From Staphylotrichum longicolle (Eukaryota > Ascomycota > Sordariomycetes > Sordariales > Chaetomiaceae), in assembly GCA_019096155.1 (NCBI GenBank), contig JAHCVI010000005.1:3234468-3298467 (forward strand): 64,000 nucleotides of DNA. Reading direction: 5' to 3'. Under the pieces are notes generated by a model. It was given only the letters and a program-made list of their open reading frames with translations. It had not been told where the DNA came from and did not search any database. A program made the position numbers and the translations under genes. Shown here one piece after another: positions 41,901-51,867 of the stretch (its first letter is position 1; every line of letters starts with the position of its first letter).

Positions 41901-43058
41901 GAGATCGTCATCGTCGGCAGCCGACGCGAGGTTCGAGGATGGCAGGAGGGGTTTGGACAGCGACTTGTTGGAGTGCGATCGTGACGGCGCTCGTGAGGTG
42001 GCCCTCGACCCGGCCAGAGAGCTCGTGTTGGACAGGTTGGACAGTGTCGCACGGATCGCCGACATGCCCGAATCGTCCCTGCCGAGCGAGCCGACGCGCG
42101 AGTCGAGCTCCTCGTCGTCTGCGGCGCCGTACTCGAGACTCCAGTAGTCGGCCGAGGGCCGCTGGGCCTGGGCCCTGACCCTCGCGCGCTCCGCATCCTT
42201 GACGGCCTGGCGCTGCAATAAGAGGCGTTCAAACCGCTGCTCCTCGGGTGTGGGCTTCGCACCCCGCATCTCCCGCTCGACACGGCGGCGCTCGTATTCG
42301 CAGATATGGGGAAGACCCTTCTTCCTCCACACGACCTCGCCCAGTTCCACGTGTTCAAGCACCATGTAGATCTTCTTCAGCTCGGGGTCGTCGATGACCT
42401 CGAGCAGGGCGACGACATTGGGGTGGCGGATCTTTTTGAGGATGGCAATCTCGCGCTTGCTCTTGTCCTGGGTGGACATGGCCGTGACCTTGCCCAGGCG
42501 CCGGCGCTTGGAGAAGCGCGGGATGATCTTGATGGCCACAAACTCGCCATTCTCGATGTTCCGGGCCAGTTTGACCTTGCCATGCATGCCGCGGCCGAGC
42601 TCCTCGATGATCTCGTAGTTGTTAATGAGCTTCCGGCCGGTTGCGTAGTCGTGCTCGACGTTCGCCTTGTGCGTCCTGCGGTGGGAGGGTGTTTGCGTTA
42701 GTGGCATGGGTCCGGGTCGGGGTGAGTGCCCCGCTGTTCGGCATTTGCTCCTCTTGGTGCCCCTCTCGTATAGCCGGGCACGCCAAAAGCCAAGACGGGA
42801 AAAAGACTTACTCTCGGACCCTGTGGCCCTGCAGCGGGTGCAGATACGGGCTTTTAGGCCGCCGGGCGTGGCCGTCTCGGAGCCGGGCTGGGACGAAAAG
42901 GACATGTTCTGGCGGTGGAGGGTCGGACTGAAGAGCCCCGGCGACGATACGGGGGTGCTATTGGCGGTGCGAGAGGGGACATGCGACGGAGGGAGGATGT
43001 TGTGCAGGCGAGGATGCGAGGGCCGATGGAACGGCGGCCGTGGCTGGTGAGGCTCCAT
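38910..43058 (-). CDS. SNF1-activating / CaMKK-type Ser/Thr kinase, frame broken once
   Basis: The ATG at 43058 starts MEPHQPRPPFHRPSHPRLHN ... TPVSSPGLFSP. Exon 1 is 43058-42812, then an intron 42811-42676 (GTAAGT...CAG) and exon 2 to 38910, about 1337 residues. Splicing gives GHRVRETHKANVEHDYATGR before the kinase domain, as in Sak1/Ssp1-like kinases, but this block is in a different frame from the N-terminus. One missing base at the AAAA run near 42850 explains it. Unspliced, the two parts happen to be in one open frame. Kinase motifs: LGRGMHGKVKLAR, VAIKIIPR, VHRDIKPANLLW, KIADFGVSYFG, TPAFFAPELC and DVWSLGVTLYC. A long insertion lies between the C-helix and the HRD loop. The C-terminal 600 residues are disordered, with Asp/Glu/Asn and Gln repeats. 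The family phosphorylates the AMPK/SNF1 activation loop and responds to glucose and calcium. Confidence 0.9.
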   Translation of the reverse strand: MEPHQPRPPFHRPSHPRLHNILPPSHVPSRTANSTPVSSPGLFSPTLHRQNMSFSSQPGSETATPGGLKARICTRCRATGSESKSFSRLGFWRARLYERGTKRSKCRTAGHSPRPGPMPLTQTPSHRRTHKANVEHDYATGRKLINNYEIIEELGRGMHGKVKLARNIENGEFVAIKIIPRFSKRRRLGKVTAMSTQDKSKREIAILKKIRHPNVVALLEVIDDPELKKIYMVLEHVELGEVVWRKKGLPHICEYERRRVEREMRGAKPTPEEQRFERLLLQRQAVKDAERARVRAQAQRPSADYWSLEYGAADDEELDSRVGSLGRDDSGMSAIRATLSNLSNTSSLAGSRATSRAPSRSHSNKSLSKPLLPSSNLASAADDDDLESPGALRIKTTSSTALDGTMYGAYAEDPAHRGRSPSMADSLMSHMASFDFNKVHDPYVDDFSYVPCFTMEQARNTFRDTVLGLEYLHYEGVVHRDIKPANLLWTKDKRAKIADFGVSYFGRPVRDGEPDDTISESEARDFDNDLELAKTVGTPAFFAPELCATDLHDSPTGKAPKVTEQIDVWSLGVTLYCLIYARLPFLAEDEWQMFKKIANEEAYIPDRRLRPVDPATKPSEKSLYTRVNMPPYRDDDELAYEDIEPELQDLLRKMLTRNPEKRIRLRDVKRHPWVIQGVDLMAWIDDTDPSRKTSGKKIQVDEKDIVRAVVPLSLMERARSVVKKAVGKVMHPRGGERNESVSSRRRATSSVSSAGDSVAAGLITPYLRDSRRRSLRPDDYFSSPPQQTSGHPLTHSVLASPQDSAPASPPVSSAVHQSSLAGGHAHRSPLELFTSFGRDEHGTRHASASPHRTLPLHGHARSVSNAFLSLTPAPMETQTLPPTPLFGSPLEDPSSALRKARDTKPNAEELGRARSVDRGLFASNDKRAEARVSLSTAVAPGAVHFAVGPRPMRSIEMIKELEHAASTMLPPTSSPVSGYQHNNHYMSDPNMHKKQRTIPELDERPTTAHRPGTPLRACHSPSSPDPAEPALIPCPPSPSDDNENENDNDNENEAEAFPPLPLSRGETIATGKSSSSTSMGALMTPLTSPSESASPIYGPNNPHHPHHPHHHQMTKEVADRMLAFQSDPSLPALLSSTSSVSADLEGEFLGNPGVVAGRGTSVIDTTDSLTPPAFGKEGNNGAGGFPLEAGVGGEGLEGVVPVAVREAANVIGHGVPHHAPSAPAVVGGGRPGVMMMDRRGSRGQHHHHHSPRYPSRKAEEEEEDASDSDSDEGLVMARRKKKPAPVPAPASVSASTAEDGAAAAAVAVVEKDAAALAQQQQQQQSQQQHQLRQMHSTERLMVTGRRRDTNASVGSTETAKKIAVCVDLDNNTAAAATVAASD
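39062..39118 (-). repeat. Gln-rich triplet tract in the kinase tail
   Basis: TTG/CTG triplets on the plus strand encode runs of Gln (QQQQQQQSQQQHQ) near the C-terminus of the kinase. A second hexamer-like tract (39903-39940) encodes alternating Asp/Asn/Glu. Confidence 0.7.
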
Positions 43059-46000
43059 GGTGAGAATCCGGGAGAGCACCGCGGGGGGAGGCCTTCATGC
43101 TGGACGGGTTTGCGTCGTGCGGTGCAATCGGGGCGGATTGCCGAGTGCACTGGTGCTGGGATTAATTCGTGGGACGTCGTTCGACGGGCAAATCTTGCGA
43201 ATTGCAATTCAGACAGCCATGGCGTTGTTAGGAAAAGGGCCTCAGAAAAAAAAAAAGGGATGAGCGCAGATGGGATGCTGGATGGAGATGTGTGGTGATG
43301 ACGGCGACGACGGGTTCGCTGACGTCGGGGGGGGTCTGCGGGAGGATACCCTTTGATGAGGGCGGGTGCAGTCAGGAAAAGGCCGGGCTGCTGGGTTGCC
43401 GTCCAGGCGGAGAGGCAAGCCCGATGCACAGTTTTTGGTCAGTTTTTGGTCGGCTACGGCCATCACTAGCGGCTGTCCATATTGGTGGGCTGCGGCCTGC
43501 AGCGCTGCGGCGTCGGCGGGTCGGGCAGCCTCCCAAGCACAGGAGAGTACCCGGTACCTCAGTCCGAAGACGCTGCGTTTCCGGAGCGGGACAAGGCACA
43601 CAGTAAGTACATAGTGTGCGCACGTAGGTGCCTCGGTGCCTTTGACACCCAGCACTGGCTGACGATCAGTCAGAACAGAACACAGTGCAGTCACTTTCAA
43701 GGTGCTTCGTGTTCTGCGGCAGATAACAGTCCAGGGACTCTCTCTCCTCTCGAGACCCCTCCACAATGGCAACATGGCCAAGCCACGACTCGCACCACCA
43801 GGCGCGCAGAAGGCCCGAAGATGCAGGCGCTTTTCACATTTACATGGGCTGATACCTTCAAGGACACTGTAAAGGACACTGTAAAAGTCGAGGATGAGGG
43901 AGGAAATGCATCGAAGCCAGTTTGCCGTGTTGTCGGCTTGTCAGGTATTTTACCCACACAAGATTGTATTTTCCCCGCTTTGAGGGTTGTCCATCGGCGG
44001 CGGAGAAAGCCATTTCGGCCAAGAGCCCTGACGTCGCAGCCAAATCGCCAAGACCCGGCCAGAAAAGGAGGGGCCGAGCTTATCGCGCCTAACCCAGGCG
44101 GGCAATGATTGGCGCACCAGGCTTGGCCAGCCCCTCCCTGCATCCCGTCCCCTGTCGACGCTCTCTTTCACGTTTCGCGAAGACGAAAGAAGACGAGTTG
44201 CAGGCAGGAGACCTGGAGTCCTGGAGACGGGAAACGGATTTCGACACCGGACGGCGGCTCTGCCCGCTCGGGGTCCAGCAGCCACTTTCTGGTTCGGGTG
44301 GATAACTCGCCGGCACGGGTAGGCTAATGTGAAGGCAAGCTGCCAGGGGTATCCAGCTCAGGCAAGCCCGCCTGAGCTCTCTTTCTGAGAAGACAAAACC
44401 GCTTGACTCTGTCTCTCGAAAACCTTGGCGCAAACCCATTCGGCGTTGGAGAGCGTCCGATGTGTGGCCTGAGCTCCACGGCGGCCCTCGGTCGGCCCCT
44501 GGCGGCGTCGAGTGTGTGGCAGAATCGAGGGCTCTTCAAGTGTGTTTGCGCCACAGGCTCCGCCAATCTCGAAAGCCTCTGGAACGATGCCAGTGGCGGC
44601 AGGCGCTGCTCAACACGGCAAGGCAAATGTTCAGCTCGGGAAGCCAACGTGCAAGTGCAAGACAGAGGCTAAAACCTCCGTCTCTGTCCTGCCGACCGAT
44701 GCTGTGACTTGACAAAAAGGAGTGCGCTGATGGGCCGGAAAGACGGCAGCCAACTCCAACTCTGAAGCGTCGATATCCACTCGGCGCAAATACAGCGCAG
44801 AGGTGCAGCGGCTGCCCAGTCTCGCCAGTCTTGTTTGGCCGTGGTGGCTAGGCGAGATCTGCACTGCTGGTGGAACTCGGCGACGAGCAGAGATCTGGTT
44901 AGGCATCATTTGCCTGCCCGCGACGTTGAGAGAAGCCTCCCCGGGGGCCGGACTGGCTTGACTGGCTAAGTGCAGTGTACTCGGTACGAAGTACACGAGA
45001 CCAGCGCAACACATCCATGGTTCCATGTGTCGCCTCGTGCTGCAGGCTCCAAGGAAGGTTAGCCTTGTGTGACGGATCTCGGCTTGCCAAAAGTGGGCTG
45101 TTCTCTCTGGGCCAAACTCCATCGAGCGTCTCATTCTGACCCGTTCATCAACAAAGGGCCCTTCAGGCGTGCCGAAACGGTGCGTCTCGATATTGGTGGC
45201 AATGTGATGCGATGCGATGCCACCCAGCAAATCTCTACACAGTATAGTCTAGAGCCTGTAATGCCCGCAAACTGCTGTCTTCCCTGGACACATCTCTCAC
45301 CCGTTGCCCAAAGAATTCCTGTCCAACAAACATTCAAGGGAAAGCGTGCATGTGCTGGGCCGAGCCGATGGCAGGGGGCCCGGATGGCAGGCTTCGGATG
45401 ACCGAGTTGGGGAATGGTCGGGAGTGATATCGTGGAATTGGGCCGCGGTCCAGACCCTTCGGTCTCTGCCAGTCTGCCAGCCTGTCGGGGCCTCTCAAGC
45501 TGCAGTGCTGAGTGGTCCAAAAACTCTCAGTCGCTGCCCAAGGCACCCACGCGTCGAGCAGAGCAGATTCTGCCACGCGAGCGCGGACAAAAAAGAAGAA
45601 GGAGGATGAGACTGAGGGAGATGGAACGGGAATGGCAACAGCAGAGACCCAAAGTCAGGTCATTCCTGTCGACAAGCCTTGCGACGAGTCGAGAGTGGCA
45701 GGGGGCTTGGCGGGCTGAGAGGTGATGAAATCATTGATGCCGTGAGAACCCGAAGACGTGGTTGAGGAGAGACGCCACTTCCTTCCTTCACACTGTCACA
45801 CACTGCGGCGACCAGGAACACCTTCGTGAGCAGGGGCCAGCGGGCAGCAAGCGGGCCCACTGCGGGACCTATCAGGGCTAGCGCAGATCTCTCTCGAAAA
45901 AAAGTGCACGAGCCTTCCCTGGTTCTGCGTCGGTTGTGAACTCAACTTGAACCGTTGACATTGAATCCCTCTGCCATCTCCACGCGCATCTCCCTTTCTT

Positions 46001-49000
46001 CGATACGAATTCGCCGTCGTCGTCACATGAGCTGTTTCTGGCGGTGTCTGTCATGCGAGAATGCGTGTATTACCCCTTTGCCACATTAACTGTTGGGACG
46101 GAGACGAGACGGGAAGTTGAACTCGCGCGCTTTGCACACACAGCGTCCGTCGCAGGCCTGTTCCGTTCCGCAAGCTGCCCCTCCAAAGCCCCAGAATGGG
46201 GATGGCTTCACCACCCACCCCAGCCCCTCTCGACCAATGATCGACATGACACCCATGCAGGTCTCACGGACCAATTCGCACGCTCTGCGCTTTTCCTGTC
46301 TCTCTAACACACACACTCAGGCATCGCAGAGATGACAGGTCGCCGGCGAGACGCAGACGACATGAAAAAACCGGGACGACGAGTTCCGACGCGCCATTCA
46401 AGGTGTCCCGCTCCGCCCCATGTTCGTGCAACCTGGGAAGTCGAAATAATGCCGGCCGAAACATCGAATAAAAAAACAATCCCTCAAGCCCGAGATATTT
46501 CCAGCCCAGTGGCCGGGGAGGTCCTTCCCCGTTACACAACACACCAGACAAATCAGACCAGGTCCTTTATCTTGAGCCGTGTCTTGCCTCCAATGTCCGC
46601 TGAAACACAAAAACGGTTTCCTGCTTAGCCGCCGCCGTCCGAAGCGCATGTGCGGTGCCGGGAAATCCCTCTTGTATTTATTTTTTTTTTCTCGTTCTGC
46701 TTTTCTCCACGGCTACCTATCGTCGTGTCATGCAGCCTGCCCTGCACGGGAAAGGAGACGGAGGCAGGGAGGGAGGCGAGAGCGACACAGAGACGACGGT
46801 TTTTCTGCAAGGCAATCGCGGATGTGCGAGTGGCCTGACCACCAGGAACTGCACCGATTTGGCCTGTCCTGAACCCTGATTGCAACCCCCTCGCATCCAC
46901 GCGATGCAACCCCTCCCTGGCACCTGGAGTTTCCCCTCGACGGGGAGCGGCGCGGCCTGGTTGGACTGTCTGCTCCCTTCCCGCCGTCCACTTTAAGACA
47001 GTATTGTTGATGGCATGGCCCCGCTGTTATCGCCAGCCGTTGAGCTGCTCGTCTGCACGTCATGTCATGGCCCCTTGCGACGGGTGGGTTCCGGGGACTG
47101 GCTGGCGACTGGACTGGCGACTGGCTGGAGGAACATGGTTGTGTTGTGTCGTTTTCTGGTCCCTCGCAGGCTGTGCCGTGGGCTTGCATTCGAGGAATCC
47201 CATGTGCACCAGACCGTGATGTGATGCTCAACCACGATTGAACTCAGACACGACCTCGACACGAATCGAGCCCACCTCCTCGAATCTTGACATGGCACCT
47301 GCCCGGGCATGTGATCGGGTTTGGCGCCGGGATGAGGCCAGCAGCATTGACCAGCCGTTTTCCCTTTCTGGCTGTCCATGTCTCAGGAGGGCTCCAGCAG
47401 CAACGAGAACAAGCGTCGTGCTGCGCACCCGACGCGTTCGAGCCAACCGTCTTGCTCGGCTGGCTCGTCCTCAGCTCGGCCTGCCTTGGCCGGCGTTGGC
47501 CCTAGACAAAACCAACAACCACCCGCGCAAGGCTGACCAAGCCCTCTTCGCCAATGAGCATCGAGATGTTTGACAGACCAAAGGACACAAGCTCTTGGAG
47601 ATTTGGAGAAAGCACCCCGCCGCGATCCTCGCTCCCCAGCCCAGCCCCGACCAGCTGGGAGCACACGATCCTTCGGCTATTGAATGCTGGGAGCTGGTTC
47701 GTCACACCAGTAGCGTGCTTGACGGCGCTAGTTAGTCTCGACCACAACCATGGAACTGCCGCAGACACAGTTTCATGCTCTCATCTCGGGCAGATCTTTG
47801 CGGGGAAGGCAAGAAGTCGAAAAGTCCCATCCATCGCCACGAAACCGGGGGGAACGGCGCCATGGAACGAGCCCAGCCTGCCAGCCCCCCCGCTAGTTAA
47901 CAACCCAGATGTAAATGTTTAAAGCCAGGGCCGCGATGTACCCTCTACATGGAGGGCCCGAGGACCTCCCTGATTCCGCAGTCTTCACAATTGGGGATGA
48001 CACACACAAGGCCGACCCGTTCAAGTACCTAATCGCCGGGATGGCAGATGACAGATGACAGTCATACTGTGTACAAACGGGATCGAAGGGAGGCGCTGCC
48101 TTTCTCCGGCGTTCCCGCGCGCGCGCGCACTCAGCCACGGATAGCCCATCAACGTCAGTGGCTCCCTGGCAAGCAGGATAACTAAACGCCAGACGCCACA
48201 ACCAGCCCAGAGCTTCTCCAGAGAAGAAAGGCACCGGATCCCGACGGTCTGGTTCTTTGACCCCCCGAACCCCGGATTTCGCGATTCCCACTTTGCTGCG
48301 GCGCTGTGGCGCGCCATCGACCCATAACCAAATCCGCGTTGGAACTGGGGACCTCTGGTCAGGATTTTGGGGCTAACTCACGCTGACATGACATGAGCTG
48401 GGTGCGCAAGAGCCATCCGTCCATCCATCCATGGGCATGTTAGCCATGGGTTCGGACAGGACAGGGAGGGGTGAAGAGGACCGTGTGGTTTGTTCCGTCT
48501 GGGGTAATTATTGCGCTTTCCCTCGTTCGGAGGGTGTAAGTGAGCAGCACCCCCGTGTCCCATGTCCCATGTCTCCCCGTCTGGCCGGGGACCTTGTTGA
48601 ACCGGCTTGCCTCTTTTGCGACAGACTTGAGCCGAGCTCATCCAGTTTGTGTGAACGTCAATCAGTCAGCACGTCAACCACACACCACCACAGCCCAGCT
48701 CAGCTCAGCTCGTCACATCATCACCATCTTGAATGGCCCAAGCACCACAATCTGGTGTAACATTTTGGCAATCTGCAACCTGCGTTATCTCTGCATCACC
48801 CTCTTTGATGTGCGAGTTTTTTTTAATTTCTTGCAACACCATGCAGGCAGACAGGCAGGCAGATATCGCAAAATACTCGCAACCCCCCAAATCCTGACAG
48901 ACAAACCAGACAAACCAGACAGATAACCAGGGTCGCAGCAGTTGGTAAAAGTGTGCTCTCGCTTCGAGAGAGAGAGATAACCGTTTTTAATCTCAATAAC

Positions 49001-51867
49001 CGCCCGCTCGCAGCAACAGAGGCCCAACGCGTGTGCAGCACACATGAGATATGTTACGGCATCATGTTAGCCAAGACAACAAGAGGCAGACAAGAAAGGA
49101 CGGAGAAAGCCATTCTGGCTTGGCTTGGCTTGGCCAGAAATTGCATGTGGTTTGTCTTGGCGGGTGCGGAGAAGGGGGGGAGGGATGCTTGGTAGGATCG
49201 GGGTTAGTTCGGTGGATGCATTGCCCATTAACCCATGCCATGGGGTGTGTGTCTGCGTGTGGTGTGCATGGAGGCCAACCACCCATCCATCTCTCCCATC
49301 GCATTCCCCATTGACGTCTTGGGCTGGGCTGGGGGAGGAGGGGGTCATGGTAATGATATGATGATCGTCGGTGGTGGATGCGAGGCTGGCTTGGACAAGG
49401 CGAGAAGGATAAAAATAAAGCCACGCTAACACCACTGCAGGCCATTCACGTTACCGAACAACAGCAACAACAACCATGGCTCCGAAAGCGAGCCTCGACA
49501 GACAAGCGAGATGGGACATCATTCTCTGGTGTCGTTGGTGCTGAGTGGGAATCACTCACTCAGAGCCGAACATCCCTGCTGCACCAACTCGCAACACCAC
49601 ACACTACATGCATACCACAAGCCCTGCCCAGTTTGGGCCAGTCTCCTTCCCCCCCCATGTCTCACCAATATTTGATGAATCCCCCCCAAGCCACTCTCTC
49701 GTGTCGGGCGCAAGGCTGTGAGACATGCAAGGGGAAGCCAGCCTCTGGCACGTTTTGAGAAGCGGGGTGGTGTGCCTCAGGGGGGGTGGGTAAAGGTGAC
49801 AGGCAGCCCAAGGGGCCTCGAGGGGGCCAATAGCTGTTGCGCGATCCCGGGCTGGTGTGTGGCTTTCCGGTGTGGGGAGGTGCCGGCTGAGACTTTATGA
49901 GACTATGGGGAATCCTCCTGACGGACTTGGACAAGTATCGTTAGTTTCGATGCACCCACTCCTCTACAAAAGGCCGGAGGGTTTGGTGCGGTGTTTGGGC
50001 ATGTTTGCTTGAGAGGGTCCGGGTCTCAGTTGTTATTGGTGAGGTGAGATGGGTTGACGAGTGACCACACGCCCTTGAGCAACCCAAGAACCCAAAGACT
50101 TCATGACGGAATGGGGGCGTCGGAAGGGTTACGCAGACTGGAATCGTTGAATCATTTCTTTGGAAGCGTGTGGCGATTGGGGGGGGACAGGGAGGCGCAA
50201 ATACGGGGGACCATCGGATATCGGCAGCGGCTTGGCCTTCCCTCGCCCGGTCTGCACGGCGCAGATCATCCCGGCAGAGGCAGCCCCATCCATGATTACA
50301 ACCTCCGCAACCCCGTTTTGGTGCCGCTGATCCCGGGGCAGAGGTGGGATCCGGGTGCCGTCTGCTCCGTCTTGGGCAGAGGGCTGTTGTCGATTTTCCA
50401 GGCGAGGCGCAGGCGGGAGGCGGGATGATGTGCGCGCGACATGAGATGCTGTTCTTTGTGGAGGGCCGCTCCGCGATCGGGGGGGATCGACCTCGCGTCC
50501 CCTATCTAGTTATCTGCAGTGGCTGTTTTCCCTTGTGGCGGTGGTTACGTCGAAACTGAGACCCTGTCTCGAGCCCTGTGTATTGTTGACGGTCGAGCGC
50601 CCGTTTCCCCGGCGCTGTCTCTCCTGGCTCACCAAGCCTTGGTCCACCCCTTGTTCATCCATGCATGTGCCCGAGGTGCCCTACGCATCAGTGGCTGCTT
50701 CATAATCCCTACCTCTTTGTTGTCAGGGTTGGCGTTGCTGCGGGTGGAAGGCGTGGCTGCTGCTGCCCCTGATCGAACACGAGGTCAAGATGGGATATAA
50801 ACGACAACATTCGCTCACTTGCCGCCGAAATGCTGTCATGTCATTAAGCACGCCTCGATCGTGTCTGATGATGGAGCCACAGGACCTTGATTCAACAGAG
50901 CGCAGCATACCTCAGTGCCAAACCTTGAGTCACATAGAGACCCTTTCAGGTGATCCGATGGCGACATGGGACAGGCGCATCAACAAGCCGTTCACACATC
51001 AAACACACTGACAAAAGAAAACAGAAGAATAGATGTGAATGTGCATTGATAGCCTTCGCTGGCCAGTCGTTGAGCGCTTTACAACGCGCCAGAGGGAAAT
51101 AAGCAGTAAGAATCCGCTCCCAAGAAGAGAGCAACACCCATCCAGCCCCATAACATCCCAAACCTGCATATTCCCAACGCCCCAAAAACCCCAAAAGAAA
51201 CCAGACTCCCAATCCACCACCGGTAGATGTTGATATATGAGCCAAGATGCCCAATGGTCGTCCTGGTCCGGTGCACCGTCCAGCTGAAAACCGAAGTGAA
51301 CCGCAAGTGAAAGAAATGTAAGGAAAAAGAGGGGGTAAAGCAAGTCAAAAGTAGCACTCCAGATCAATGTCTCTGGGCGATTATGTGCCTCTGCGTTGTC
51401 CCGAGTTTCGGAAACCAACACGTCCCAAAGGGGATGTAGTCCTGAATCCCAACCCTAAGAGGGCCCCGAGGCCTCCAAGAAGGTCACCCAAGAGAAAGGG
51501 GGTAGAGATGAGCAAAGATAGCAACCGTGAGGGTAAAGCAAACAGTGCTGGTGCATGCTAAGTTGGGCCAAGGGGGGACCGGTTCCTTCCGATACTGCTG
51601 TTGCTGAGTGGGAATAATGGAAGTTTGGCAAAGACGAAAGTTGGCTAAGACAGATTCTTCGAGGAACCCGGTGCTGGTGCTGAGCCCCTCTCGAGATCTC
51701 CCCAGAGAACTGCCGAGTATGGTTTCTGCTGTCCTGTGTTGCAGTACGGACGACTCTTTGCGTGAATAAGCCGTCTCCTCGCAGCTGATATGAGGCGATA
51801 GCGACCCTGGGGGAAGAATATCGCCGAGGGTGCGAGGAGTCAGCCAGAGTCATACTCAGACCCTCAC
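43059..51867. other. 8.8 kb without a supportable gene
   Basis: This region runs from the kinase start to the stop of the coiled-coil gene. Many frames of 60-210 codons exist on both strands, but none has a recognisable motif, a signal of selection or a convincing splice partner; the longest (43482-44108 plus, 44631-45230 minus) look random. Visible structure: a 14-nt unit twice at about 43859-43884, alternating CG at 48117-48129, CCAT units at 48419-48432, a GA run at 48966-48975 and poly-T at 46680-46690. It could hold a long promoter for the kinase or non-coding transcripts. Confidence 0.5.

Noticed and set aside
40866..41984. 372-codon open frame on the plus strand
   Set aside because: Antisense to the kinase catalytic domain; a shadow of biased codon use.
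42676..42811. Reading the kinase gene straight through without an intron
   Set aside because: The unspliced frame is open but loses the conserved GHRVRETHKANVE block. Good GT-AG borders plus one missing base explain the data better.
43482..44108. 208-codon open frame in the gene desert
   Set aside because: No conserved motif. It contains a short tandem repeat (FKDTVKDTVKVED) and is followed by nothing gene-like.
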